The translations under genes were made by a program, and so were the position numbers. This document shows, piece by piece, positions 7,924 through 16,851 of a stretch of 64,000 nt of DNA (position 1 is the first letter of the stretch; each line of letters starts with the position of its first letter). Below the pieces are notes generated by a model, which was not told the origin of the DNA, did not search any database, and saw only the letters and a program-made list of their open reading frames with translations. Origin of the DNA: VAZQ01 sp963763365. Lineage in GTDB: Bacteria > Pseudomonadota > Alphaproteobacteria > Rhizobiales > Xanthobacteraceae. Where the stretch lies: assembly GCA_963763365.1 (NCBI GenBank), contig CAVXOE010000006.1:180364-244363 (forward strand). The letters run 5' to 3'.

Positions 7924-9102
7924 ATGTCCGGGCGAATGGATAAGAGTCCGCGTCGGTTGCGACGTCTGGTTTGGTTTGTCGGCGTTGCCGCAATCGTCAG
8001 TCTTGCCGTCGTCGTGTTGTGGCGGCGCAGTTTCTCGCAGCCGGCACATGCCGTCGCCGCGCCGCCGCCCGCCGTCCAGGTGTCGGTCGCCGATGCCGCC
8101 CGCCGCAATGTCCCAATCTATCTGACCGGCCTCGGCACGGTACAGGCTTCGAACACGGTCGCGCTTCACGCCCAGGTCGATGGCAAGCTTCAGGAGGTGC
8201 TCTTCACCGAAGGCCAGATGGTGCACAAGGGCGACATCCTGGCCAAGATCGACCCACGGCTCTACCAGGCCGCATTCGACCAGGCGAAAGCCAAGAAGGC
8301 ACAGGACCAAGCCCTGCTCGTGTCTGCCGAGAAGGACTTGGCGCGCTTCAAGGGGCTCGCGCTGAAAGGGTTCGAGACGCAGCAGAACATCGACCAGCAG
8401 CAGGCGAAGGTCGATCAGCTCAAGGCGGCGATCGAAGCTGACACGGCCGCGATCGAAAGCGCGCAGACGCAACTCGACTATACGACGATTACCGCCCCGA
8501 TCGACGGCCGCATCGGTGTGAGGCTGGTCGATCCCGGCAACATCGTGCACGCCAATGACCAGGGTGCACTCGCGACCGTAACCCAGACCCGCCCGACGGC
8601 GGTGCTGTTCACGCTGCCCGCGTCCCGGCTCGATGACGTACGCGCGGCGCTGAAGCGCGGACCCGTCGTGGTAACCGCCTTCGATCAGGATAACCGCAAG
8701 CAGCTTGCGACCGGCCAACTTCTGCTCATCGACAACGTGATCGACCAGACGACGGCGTCGATCCGGCTGAAAGCGATGTTCCCCAACGACGACGAGGTCC
8801 TGTGGCCGGGCGAGTTTGTCAACGCGCACCTGCTTCTCGAAACGCGCAATGACGTGCTGACGATCCCACCCACCGCCGTGCAACGTGGGCCTAACGGCGT
8901 GTTCACCTGGCTGGTGACCGAGCAGGGAACCGTTCAGATGCGTCCGCTCAAGCTCGGGCCGACCTCCGGCAACGACGTCATCGTTGAGACTGGCCTAGAC
9001 GCCGGGGACCGCGTCGTCACCGAGGGGCAATACAAACTGCAGCAGAACATTCCGGTCGTCGATACGACGCCGCAGCCGGCGCAGGCGCGGAGCGGGACAT
9101 GA
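7924..9102 (+). CDS. RND efflux periplasmic adaptor (membrane fusion protein)
   Basis: 392 aa. An N-terminal membrane anchor (RRLVWFVGVAAIVSLAVVVL, about residues 15-34) leads to the periplasmic MFP layout: the barrel/lipoyl half beginning YLTGLGTVQASNTVALHAQVDGKL, a helical hairpin (DQAKAKKAQDQALLVSAEKD), the second lipoyl half (YTTITAPIDGRIGVRLVDPG) and the membrane-proximal domain. This is the MdtA/AcrA-type linker that joins the inner-membrane pump to an outer-membrane channel. Its last bases overlap the start of the pump gene by 4 bp (ATGA), so the two are translationally coupled. No TolC-type gene is adjacent. Confidence 0.92.
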   Translation: MSGRMDKSPRRLRRLVWFVGVAAIVSLAVVVLWRRSFSQPAHAVAAPPPAVQVSVADAARRNVPIYLTGLGTVQASNTVALHAQVDGKLQEVLFTEGQMVHKGDILAKIDPRLYQAAFDQAKAKKAQDQALLVSAEKDLARFKGLALKGFETQQNIDQQQAKVDQLKAAIEADTAAIESAQTQLDYTTITAPIDGRIGVRLVDPGNIVHANDQGALATVTQTRPTAVLFTLPASRLDDVRAALKRGPVVVTAFDQDNRKQLATGQLLLIDNVIDQTTASIRLKAMFPNDDEVLWPGEFVNAHLLLETRNDVLTIPPTAVQRGPNGVFTWLVTEQGTVQMRPLKLGPTSGNDVIVETGLDAGDRVVTEGQYKLQQNIPVVDTTPQPAQARSGT

Positions 9103-12100
9103 ATATCTCCGAACCCTTCATTCACCGGCCTGTCGCCACGACGCTGCTGATGGCGGCATTGGCATTCGTCGGGATCGTCTCCTATCCGTTTCTTCCCGTC
9201 GCTCCGCTTCCACAGGTCGACTTCCCGACCGTTCAGGTCTCCGTGGGGCTGTCCGGGGCGAGCGCCGAGACCATGGCGTCGTCGGTCGCCGCTCCGCTTG
9301 AACGTCAGTTCGGCCAGATCGCCGGCGTCACCCAGATGACATCGACGAGCGTGCTGGGCGCCACCACGATCGTGATCCAATTCGATCTCAACCGGAACAT
9401 CGATTCCGCCGCACAGGACGTGCAGGCGGCGATCACGGCTGCCGGAAAGCAACTGCCGCAGAACCTCTCCGCGCCGCCTTCCTATCGTAAGGTCAATCCG
9501 GCGGATTCGCCGATCATGATCCTCGCGGTGCGATCGGACAGCCTTCCGCTGACGACGGCCGACGATTATGCCGACAACATTCTCGCCCAGCAGATTTCGC
9601 AGATCCCCGGCGTCGCGCTCGTCAGCATCGCCGGGGAACAGAAGCCCGCGATCCGGGTCCAGGTCGATCCGGGCAAGCTGTCGGCAACCGGGTTGACACT
9701 CGAGGACGTGCGGGTAGCGCTGGTGCAATCGACGACGAACGCCGCCAAAGGCACGCTCAACGGCGCCAAGACCACCTTCACGATCGCCGCCAACGATCAG
9801 CTCCTGGCGCCGGAAGACTACAACAACGTCATCATCGCCTACCGCAATGGGGCCCCACTGCGTGTACGCGATGTCGGCCACGCCGTGATCGGAGCCACCG
9901 ACAACACCGTGGCGGCCTACAGCAATAACGTGCGGTCGGTGCTACTGCTCGTCTTCAAGCAGCCGGGCGCCAACGTCATCGACACGGTCGACCAGATCAA
10001 GGCGCAACTGCCGCGGCTGACATCCACCATTCCCCCGTCCGTCAAGGTCGACACCGTCCTCGACCGCACCGTCACCATTCGAGCATCGGTACTCGATGTC
10101 GAGTTCACGCTCGGCCTGACGATCTGTCTGGTCGTTCTCGTCATCCTGCTCTTCCTGCGCAATTTCTGGGCGACGCTCATCCCGAGCATCACGGTCCCGC
10201 TGGCGCTCGCCGGCTCGAGCGCCGCCATGTACCTGCTTGGTTTCAGCCTCGATAACCTCTCGCTCATGGCGCTGACCATCGCGGTCGGCTTCGTCGTCGA
10301 TGACGCCATCGTCGTCGTCGAGAACATTTACCGCCATATCGAAGATGGTCTGTCGCCACTCGAGGCCGCATTGAAAGGCTCGCGCGAGATCGGCTTCACC
10401 GTGCTGTCGATCAGCCTCTCGCTGATTGCGGTGTTCATCCCGCTCCTGTTGATGGGCGGCATCATTGGCCGGCTGTTTCGCGAGTTCGCGCTGACGGTCA
10501 CCGCCTCGATCATCGTCTCGGCGGTCGTGTCGCTGACGCTGGCGCCGATGCTCTGTGCGCGGTTCATGCAGCGCGAGCCCGAACATCACGGCCGCGTCTA
10601 TCGCTTTATCGAGGCGGGGTTCAACCTCCTCCTCGCCGGCTACCGCCACACGCTCGATATCGTGCTTCGGCATCAGGCGATCACGCTGGGTGCCTTCTTC
10701 CTGACGGTCGCGATCACGATCTTTCAGCTCATCGTCATTCCCAAGGGCTTTTTCCCCATCCAGGACATCGGCCTGATCTCCGGCGTGTCGGAAGCCGCGC
10801 AAGACGTGTCGCCGGAAGAGATGATGCGCCTGCAGCAGGTCGTCGGCGAGGTCGTCCTGCGCGACCCGGATGTTGCAGCCGTCGGCTCCAACATGGGCAA
10901 CGGCGGCGGCGCCAACACGTCGAATACCGGGCGATTCTTCATCGTCCTGAAACCGCGCGACGAGCGTAGCGCGGATGCGACGCAGATCATCAACCGGCTG
11001 CGGCCGCAGCTCGCAGAACTCAAGGGCGTGAGGCTGTTCATGCAGCCGGCCCAGGACATCACGGTTGGCGGGCGCATCTCGCGCGGACAGTTTCAGTACA
11101 CGCTGCAGGACGCCAACATCGCGGAGCTGACCGAATGGAACGGCAAGATGCTGGCGAGGATGCGGACACTGCCGGAGCTGATCGACGTCTCTTCCGACCT
11201 GCTGTCGAATGCTCCCCAGGCCAAGATCACGATCAACCGCGATCAGGCGTCGCGCTTCGGAATCTCACCGCAACTGATCGATGACACCCTCAACGATGCC
11301 TTCGGGCAGCGGCAGATCGCGCAGTACTTCACCCAGATCAACACCTACTGGCTGATCCTGGAGATCACGCCCGAACTAAAGGGCAACCTGGCCGCGCTCG
11401 ACCGCATCTACATCAAGTCGCCGCTCAACGGGGCGGCCGTGCCGCTGTCCTCCCTGGTGACGATCGATTCGTCGAAGGTCGGCCCGCTTTCGGTATCGCA
11501 CCAGAGCCAGTTCCCAGCTGCGACGTTGTCGTTCAATCTCCCGCCGGGAGTTTCGCTCGGCCAGGCCGTCAGTGCCATCACCCAGGCGGAACGCGAGATG
11601 GGCAAACCTGCCTCCGTGATGGGCACGTTCCAGGGCAACGCGCAGGCTTTCCAGGCATCGTTATCGAGCGAACCGGCACTGGTCGCCGCGGCGCTGCTGG
11701 TCGTCTACATCATTCTCGGCGTGCTCTATGAGAGCTTCATTCATCCGCTGACGATCTTGTCGACACTTCCGTCGGCCGGTATCGGGGCGCTGCTGGCGCT
11801 GAGTGTGGGTCACATGGACCTGTCGGTGATCGGCATCATCGGACTCATTCTGCTCATCGGCATCGTCAAGAAGAACGGCATCATGCTGGTCGACTTCGCC
11901 ATCGCGGCCGAACGCGATGGCAAGACGCCGGTCGCCGCCATCCGCGAAGCATGCCTCCTTCGCTTCCGCCCCATCCTGATGACGACAGCTGCCGCGATGC
12001 TGGCCGGCCTTCCGTTGATGCTCGGCACCGGCACTGGCTCGGAGCTGCGCCAACCGCTCGGATACGCGATGGTCGGCGGCCTCGCCTTGAGCCAGCTTTT

Positions 12101-12218
12101 GACGCTCTACACCACGCCGGTGGTCTATCTGTATCTCGATCGTCTGCAGAACTGGCTCAAAGGAAACAAGGCGCCCGCTCAAAGCGATACAGCTCCTCTT
12201 GCCATCGCGGCGGAGTAA
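9099..12218 (+). CDS. RND multidrug efflux permease (MdtB/MdtC-like)
   Basis: 1039 aa, full length for the AcrB/MdtB family. It starts MNISEPFIHRPVATTLLM with the first membrane helix and has two large periplasmic loops. The proton-relay aspartates lie in the fourth helix (VVDDAIVVVENIYRH, about residue 400). The conserved GIVKKNGIMLVDFAI segment is in the C-terminal half. It exports lipophilic compounds or drugs using the proton gradient, as a trimer with the adaptor encoded just upstream. Sequence style (GLSGASAETMASSVAAPLE, VNPADSPIM) is closest to MdtB/MdtC-type pumps. Substrates are unknown. Confidence 0.93.
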   Translation: MNISEPFIHRPVATTLLMAALAFVGIVSYPFLPVAPLPQVDFPTVQVSVGLSGASAETMASSVAAPLERQFGQIAGVTQMTSTSVLGATTIVIQFDLNRNIDSAAQDVQAAITAAGKQLPQNLSAPPSYRKVNPADSPIMILAVRSDSLPLTTADDYADNILAQQISQIPGVALVSIAGEQKPAIRVQVDPGKLSATGLTLEDVRVALVQSTTNAAKGTLNGAKTTFTIAANDQLLAPEDYNNVIIAYRNGAPLRVRDVGHAVIGATDNTVAAYSNNVRSVLLLVFKQPGANVIDTVDQIKAQLPRLTSTIPPSVKVDTVLDRTVTIRASVLDVEFTLGLTICLVVLVILLFLRNFWATLIPSITVPLALAGSSAAMYLLGFSLDNLSLMALTIAVGFVVDDAIVVVENIYRHIEDGLSPLEAALKGSREIGFTVLSISLSLIAVFIPLLLMGGIIGRLFREFALTVTASIIVSAVVSLTLAPMLCARFMQREPEHHGRVYRFIEAGFNLLLAGYRHTLDIVLRHQAITLGAFFLTVAITIFQLIVIPKGFFPIQDIGLISGVSEAAQDVSPEEMMRLQQVVGEVVLRDPDVAAVGSNMGNGGGANTSNTGRFFIVLKPRDERSADATQIINRLRPQLAELKGVRLFMQPAQDITVGGRISRGQFQYTLQDANIAELTEWNGKMLARMRTLPELIDVSSDLLSNAPQAKITINRDQASRFGISPQLIDDTLNDAFGQRQIAQYFTQINTYWLILEITPELKGNLAALDRIYIKSPLNGAAVPLSSLVTIDSSKVGPLSVSHQSQFPAATLSFNLPPGVSLGQAVSAITQAEREMGKPASVMGTFQGNAQAFQASLSSEPALVAAALLVVYIILGVLYESFIHPLTILSTLPSAGIGALLALSVGHMDLSVIGIIGLILLIGIVKKNGIMLVDFAIAAERDGKTPVAAIREACLLRFRPILMTTAAAMLAGLPLMLGTGTGSELRQPLGYAMVGGLALSQLLTLYTTPVVYLYLDRLQNWLKGNKAPAQSDTAPLAIAAE

Positions 12219-12378
12219 GGTCTCGCCACCGGAGTTGACGCCTCTAACCGCCGTCATGCGGGGGTGAGGATTACGCCATGGACGCTGTCCTCGCCTGCAA
12301 ATCTGCCGCGGCTCATCCGTCTTTTCAACATGTCCGGCAGTCCGCTACGATCTGACTGCCGGGCGAAAAGGAGCTTGC

Positions 12379-13350
12379 ATGAAACGGCGTGATTTCCTCG
12401 CTTTCGTTGCCGGCGCATCCGCCTGGCCCGTTGCTGGCTACGCGCAGCAAAACGACTATCCAACCCACACTGTCCGGATCGTGATCGGCTTCGGGGCTGG
12501 CGGCGGCACCGATACCGTGGCCCGCATCGTTGCGCAGAAACTGCAGGAAAAGCTTGGCGGCACGTTTCTGGTCGAAAACCGGCCGGGAGCCAGCGGCCGT
12601 CTCGCGCCCGACACGGTCGCAAGGTCCGCGCCCGACGGCTACACGCTGCTCGGCGCCGCACCCGGCGCCATGACGGTCGGCACCGCAATCTGGCCAAAAA
12701 TTCCGTACGACATCTTCCGGGACTTCGCGGCGATCTCGCTCATCGCGGACTATCCATTGATCGTCCTGGTCAACAAGACTCATCCCGCGCAGAACATCCA
12801 GGAACTGGTGGCCTGGCTCAAGGCCAATCCCGACAAGGCCAATTATCCGACGCCCTCGCCGGTGTTCACGCTGCCGATCGAGCATTTCAAGATCAAGACC
12901 GGGGCACCCGCCACCGCGATCTCCTACCGCAGCAGCAATGAATCGATCACCAGCCTGCTCGGCGGTCAGACGGCGTTTGGGTTTGTCGAGACGCCGGTGT
13001 CCGTTCCACAGCTCGGCTCCGGCAATTTGCGGGCGTTGGCCGTGACGTCCACCTCGCGCAACCCGGAAGTGCCTAACGTCCCGACGCTGGCGGAGGCCGG
13101 CGTCCCGGATGTGGTCGGGGGGACTTACCTGGCCATGATGGCGCCGGCCAGCACACCGGCGCCGATCATCAAGAAGCTCGAAACGGCCTGTCGCGAGATG
13201 GTAGTAACCGACGATTTCAAGGCTCGGATGAAGAACCTCGCCGCCACGCCGATCGGCAGCACCGCGGACGAACTGACAGCGCGCATGCGCGACGAGGTGC
13301 GGCGGTGGTCTGCGGTCGTCAAGGAAGCAAACATCAAATTCGAACAATGA
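12379..13350 (+). CDS. Bug/TctC substrate-binding protein
   Basis: 323 aa. The signal MKRRDFLAFVAGASAWPVAGYAQQ has a double-Arg start that could use Tat, and is followed by YPTHTVRIVIGFGAGGGTDTVARIVAQKL, the family signature. The fold is complete to ending VVKEANIKFEQ. GGAGCTTGC precedes the ATG. It is the first gene of a compact set with a Rieske ferredoxin, a 133-aa protein and an amidohydrolase. A natural inference is that it captures the compound those enzymes attack. No membrane components are adjacent. Confidence 0.88.
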   Translation: MKRRDFLAFVAGASAWPVAGYAQQNDYPTHTVRIVIGFGAGGGTDTVARIVAQKLQEKLGGTFLVENRPGASGRLAPDTVARSAPDGYTLLGAAPGAMTVGTAIWPKIPYDIFRDFAAISLIADYPLIVLVNKTHPAQNIQELVAWLKANPDKANYPTPSPVFTLPIEHFKIKTGAPATAISYRSSNESITSLLGGQTAFGFVETPVSVPQLGSGNLRALAVTSTSRNPEVPNVPTLAEAGVPDVVGGTYLAMMAPASTPAPIIKKLETACREMVVTDDFKARMKNLAATPIGSTADELTARMRDEVRRWSAVVKEANIKFEQ

Positions 13351-13458
13351 ATTGGTAAGGCGGCCTGATTTCGCTTATGTTGCGCCCAACCTGCTCCCGC
13401 GGGTCGAGAGCGGGCTTTGGCCTCCCCTGGGCGAAACGAATGAACAAAGGAGGGAGAC

Positions 13459-13827
13459 TTGCCGAAATCCTACCTCGTGGGCCGCACTGACGAACTGACC
13501 GAGGGCGACCGCCGGGTCATGTCGTGCGACGGCGTCGAGGTTGGTGTGTTCAGGATCGACGGCGCTCTTGTCGCCTGGCACAACGAGTGTCCTCACCGGC
13601 AGGGCCCGGTCTGCCAGGGCCGCATCTACAAGCGCGTGATCGAGCCGATCGACAGCGACGGCACAGTCAGGGCACTGGCCTACGACGAGAACATCACCAA
13701 CCTCGTATGCTCGTGGCACGGCTACGAGTTCGATCTCAAGACCGGCATCAACCAGGGCCACGGCAAGCTCAGACTGCGCAAGGCGCAGGTCGAAGAGAAG
13801 GACGGCCAGATCTATGTCGTCGTCTGA
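13459..13827 (+). CDS. small Rieske [2Fe-2S] protein
   Basis: 122 aa from a TTG start at 13459, chosen because AAAGGAGGGA lies directly upstream. It contains a single Rieske domain with ligands Cys44/His46 (ECPHRQGP) and Cys84/His87 (CSWHG). Length and lack of a catalytic domain fit a soluble Rieske ferredoxin or an electron-transfer component, in the style of nitrite reductase small subunit or biphenyl ferredoxin. The insert PIDSDGTVRALAYDENI between the ligand pairs is longer than usual. Its 3' end overlaps the next gene by 14 bp. The oxygenase it would serve is not in this operon. Confidence 0.85.
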   Translation: MPKSYLVGRTDELTEGDRRVMSCDGVEVGVFRIDGALVAWHNECPHRQGPVCQGRIYKRVIEPIDSDGTVRALAYDENITNLVCSWHGYEFDLKTGINQGHGKLRLRKAQVEEKDGQIYVVV

Positions 13828-14215
13828 TGACAGGCACGCGGCTCCCACCGCCAACGACGAATACGGCTGGATCGACCGCTACGCCGCCGACCTCCACCGC
13901 TCGGCGAAGGAATTGGTTGAAAAAGGCGAAGCCGCGCGCGTATCAGACGAAGCGGTGGCGCAGATCATCACGGCCGCCGTGCGGCTCTACTATGCCAAGT
14001 CCGAGCTTGAGGATCGTCCGGTGCCGGCCATCGTGCAGGAAGGCGACAAGACGCTGACGCCGACCGAAGTATTGGTCGCGGTTTCCGAAATATTGCGGGA
14101 CGTGCAGCTCGGACCGATGGAGCTCGGGCTCTGGTTCCGCCGCCGGCCCGGAGAGAACATGCCCGATACCTACGACAGCAATCGCGCGGAGAACCTTGCG
14201 AGGAGCAAGCCATGA
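13814..14215 (+). CDS. unknown 133-aa protein of the Rieske/amidohydrolase operon
   Basis: I do not recognise the family. The protein is acidic to neutral and mostly helical in composition, with AADLHRSAKELVEKGEAARV near residue 30 and a central LTPTEVLVAVSEILRDVQL. It has no signal peptide, cysteines or obvious catalytic motif. It begins inside the end of the Rieske gene and its stop overlaps the amidohydrolase start by 4 bp, so it is co-translated with both. It may be a small accessory subunit; that is inferred only from position. Confidence 0.75.
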   Translation: MSSSDDRHAAPTANDEYGWIDRYAADLHRSAKELVEKGEAARVSDEAVAQIITAAVRLYYAKSELEDRPVPAIVQEGDKTLTPTEVLVAVSEILRDVQLGPMELGLWFRRRPGENMPDTYDSNRAENLARSKP

Positions 14216-15444
14216 ATCAGCCAGTCGTCGGCGTGCCGCAGATGCTGCCGGCTCAGGTCATCGACACCACGACCGACAGCCGCGAGATCTTGCGGCACGC
14301 CCGCATCGCCGCGCGCCGGCGCAAGCTGCAGGACTGGTTCGTCGTCGACGTCGACGCGCACCACGTCGAGACGGTGTCGTGGAGCGAGATCGTCCAATAC
14401 ATCGAGGATCCGGTCGTCCGCGATCAGGCGATCTATTTCCACCGCGATCGCGTCGGCGCGCCGCCCTACGGCATGAACGGCGATCTCGGCCTGCGCTACC
14501 AGAGCGTCGGCGGACGCATCCCGCACCAGGACGGCCTGCGCGAGAAGGTGGAAGACACAAGCGTGCACCGCGACGTGACGCTGACCCGTCGCGCGATGGA
14601 TTCGCTCGGTGTCGACAACATGGTGGTGTTCCCAACCCCTTTGCTGTTCCTCGGACTGCATCCGCAGCCCGAGATGGAGGTCTGGCTGTCGCGCGCCTAC
14701 AACAAGTGGATGCAGGAAAAGCTCCTGTCGGCTGAAAGCCGCATCAAGTTCCTCGCGGTGCTACCTTTCAACACGCCGGAGGAGTGCGAGCGCACCGTCA
14801 AGGAGACCGCCGGCCAGAAGGGCATCATCGGCTACGCCGTGCCCTCGACGCGGCATGCTCCGGTCCATCACAACAAGTACATGCGACTCTACCGCATGAT
14901 CGAGGAAACCGGCTTACCCGTCTCCTTCCATGCCGGCTATCACTGGGACGATCCGTCGCTCAAGACCGTCAACCGCTTCCTCGGCATGCACGCACTGGGC
15001 TTCGCCTGGCCGAACATCGTGCATTGCACGAACTGGGTGCTGAACGGCATGCCGGTGCGCTTCCCGAAGCTCAAGGTGATCTGGATCGAGTCGGGCCTCG
15101 CCTGGGTGCCGTTCGTGATGCAGCGGCTCGACGACCAGTTCCTGATGCGTCCGTCGGAGGCTCCGCACCTGAAGCGGCTGCCATCCGAATACATGCGCGA
15201 CCACTGCTGGTACACGACGCAGCCGATGGAATCGAACAACCTCAAGGCGCTTGAGTGCACGCTCGACATGATCAATGCCGACACGCAGCTTCTCTACGCG
15301 TCGGACTGGCCGCACTTCGATTTCGACCTACCGAGCGAGATCACCGACCTGCCGTTCCTGTCCGAACAGTCGAAGCGCAACATCCTAGGCCTCAACGCGG
15401 CGCGCATCTTCAATCTCGATCCGACGCCAGTGAAACAGCTCTGA
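14212..15444 (+). CDS. amidohydrolase-2 family enzyme (ACMSD-like)
   Basis: 410 aa, cytoplasmic. Metal-site motifs of the amidohydrolase-2/ACMSD group are visible: VVDVDAHH (about 45-51), a mid-protein SFHAGYHW, and YASDWPHFDFD near the C-terminus, where the Asp is the usual catalytic base. Members hydrolyse or decarboxylate cyclic and aromatic acids using a divalent metal. The gene ends an overlapping operon (Bug, Rieske, unknown, amidohydrolase), suggesting that it acts on a ring-opened or decarboxylatable intermediate. The exact reaction cannot be read. Confidence 0.85.
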   Translation: MNQPVVGVPQMLPAQVIDTTTDSREILRHARIAARRRKLQDWFVVDVDAHHVETVSWSEIVQYIEDPVVRDQAIYFHRDRVGAPPYGMNGDLGLRYQSVGGRIPHQDGLREKVEDTSVHRDVTLTRRAMDSLGVDNMVVFPTPLLFLGLHPQPEMEVWLSRAYNKWMQEKLLSAESRIKFLAVLPFNTPEECERTVKETAGQKGIIGYAVPSTRHAPVHHNKYMRLYRMIEETGLPVSFHAGYHWDDPSLKTVNRFLGMHALGFAWPNIVHCTNWVLNGMPVRFPKLKVIWIESGLAWVPFVMQRLDDQFLMRPSEAPHLKRLPSEYMRDHCWYTTQPMESNNLKALECTLDMINADTQLLYASDWPHFDFDLPSEITDLPFLSEQSKRNILGLNAARIFNLDPTPVKQL

Positions 15445-15759
15445 CGGGGCGATCACGGAAGTCGTAACAGGCCTCGGGCTGTTCGGATATTTCGCGATCA
15501 GCGATCTTCTATTTCTTGATTGGCACCCACGCCCCCATGGGCACACGGGTTCGCGAGCCTCGTTCCACTTGCATTTGCCGTCACGACGATAAGGCCGACA
15601 CACGGCGACGCGCTCAAACCCGTCAGTATCTTTGCACCTTTGGCGGCAGGTTCTGGATCACCCGTACTGTGATCCGCATCACATAGCCGTTGTACGTTAA
15701 CTGGCATGTTCCGCCCGCCAAGAGACGGGAACACCGCCCGTCGCGTGAACGGAGGAGAA
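15445..15759. other. intergenic stretch, nothing recognised
   Basis: Both strands have open frames here, but none has a convincing ribosome site or a family I recognise. The right end must hold the promoter of the small membrane protein that follows. Confidence 0.35.
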
Positions 15760-15936
15760 ATGACTCAATCACACATGGCGATTGTCGGGATTATCATCGT
15801 GCTTTCGCTGATGGTCCTGTTCGGCATGGAGCAAGACAGACAAGAGTGGTGTGAAAAGCGCCCAACCGCAACGAGCTGTAAAGCGGCGCAACAGGGCATA
15901 TCGCGCACCAGTTATCGTGCTGTCCCGCTATTCTAA
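15760..15936 (+). CDS. small single-pass membrane protein (58 aa)
   Basis: GGAGGAGA lies just before the ATG at 15760. The peptide starts MTQSHM, then a hydrophobic helix (AIVGIIIVLSLMVLFGM, about residues 7-23), then a charged tail with two Cys residues (EWCEKRP...SCKAA). The longer frame starting at 15706 adds an Arg-rich head with no ribosome site. The protein is probably inner-membrane with one helix. Function unknown. Confidence 0.6.
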   Translation: MTQSHMAIVGIIIVLSLMVLFGMEQDRQEWCEKRPTATSCKAAQQGISRTSYRAVPLF

Positions 15937-15954
15937 ATCGCAAGAGGTGTGTAA

Positions 15955-15988
15955 GTGTGAACGTCGTCCAATTCGGCGACGCTCACAC
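15955..15988. terminator. hairpin between convergent genes
   Basis: GTGTGAACGTCG (15955-15966) pairs with CGACGCTCACAC (15977-15988) at 11 of 12 positions across a 10-nt loop. It lies in the 105-bp gap between a plus-strand gene ending at 15936 and a minus-strand gene ending at 16042, where a bidirectional terminator is expected. There is no clear U-run, so efficiency is uncertain. Confidence 0.45.
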
Positions 15989-16041
15989 CCACCGCTTGAT
16001 CGATGCAGCCGTCGCCGACCGGACGACGATCCAGGCGTGCG

Positions 16042-16851
16042 TCAATTGCGCGGAGCCCAAGGGACAACGACCCGTTCGATGAGTGCGACGCCGTAATAGA
16101 GTACAATGCTCATGAGCGTCAGCAAGACCAGGGCGCCGAAGGCCAGCGGCGTACGCGACTGCGACGTCGATACCAGAATGAGGTAGCCCAACCCGCTTTC
16201 CGAACCAACGAACTCGCCGATGACCGCGCCGATCACCGCGAACGTGATGGCGATCTTCAGTCCAACGAAGATGTGCGGCATCGCAGTCGGAAATCTGATC
16301 TTCACAAAGGTCTGCAGAGGGCTTGCCGACAAGGACCGGATCAAGTCCATGAGCGACGCCGGCACCGCGGTGAGGCCGCTCGCGGTGGCGACAATGATCG
16401 GGAAGAAGCACACCAGGAATACCACGACAATCTTCGGCAGCGTCCCGAAGCCGATCCAGAGCGCAAGCAGCGGCGCAATCGCCACCTTCGGCATCGATTG
16501 CAGCGCCAGCAGGATGGGATAGATCGTATTCTGAAGAAGCGGAGAGTAGACGACGGCGACCGCCAGCGGAATGCTGATCGCGATGGCAAATGCGAACCCG
16601 ACGAGCGTTTCGTAAAGCGTAACCATCGAATGCCCGACCAATTCGGATCGCCATTCCACCATCGCCTGCCCGATTGCGCTCGGCGATGGCAGAAGCCATC
16701 CTGGGACCTGAAACTGCCGGACCAGAAATTCCCAGACAACGACCAATGCAATCAGCGTCACCGTCGCGCCCAGGATCGCCTTGAGGGTGGACTCCGCTGG
16801 CTCGAGCGATTCATCCTCAGTGCTGTTGGCGATGCTCGCGTCGACGCTCAT
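16042..16851 (-). CDS. ABC transporter permease (SsuC/TauC/ThiX-like)
   Basis: 269 aa with about six hydrophobic helices and the cytoplasmic coupling loop (SASPLQTFVKIRFPTAMPHI, an EAA-type motif) that docks on the ATPase. It belongs to the nitrate/sulfonate/taurine type of importers. Its start overlaps the end of the ATPase gene by 4 bp. Together with that ATPase and the NMT1-like binding proteins upstream it would form one importer on the minus strand. The permease is intact although its ATPase carries a frameshift. Confidence 0.88.
   Translation of the reverse strand: MSVDASIANSTEDESLEPAESTLKAILGATVTLIALVVVWEFLVRQFQVPGWLLPSPSAIGQAMVEWRSELVGHSMVTLYETLVGFAFAIAISIPLAVAVVYSPLLQNTIYPILLALQSMPKVAIAPLLALWIGFGTLPKIVVVFLVCFFPIIVATASGLTAVPASLMDLIRSLSASPLQTFVKIRFPTAMPHIFVGLKIAITFAVIGAVIGEFVGSESGLGYLILVSTSQSRTPLAFGALVLLTLMSIVLYYGVALIERVVVPWAPRN

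Noticed and set aside
9942..10802. 286-codon minus-strand frame opposite the RND pump
   Set aside because: Highly charged antisense shadow of a conserved membrane protein.
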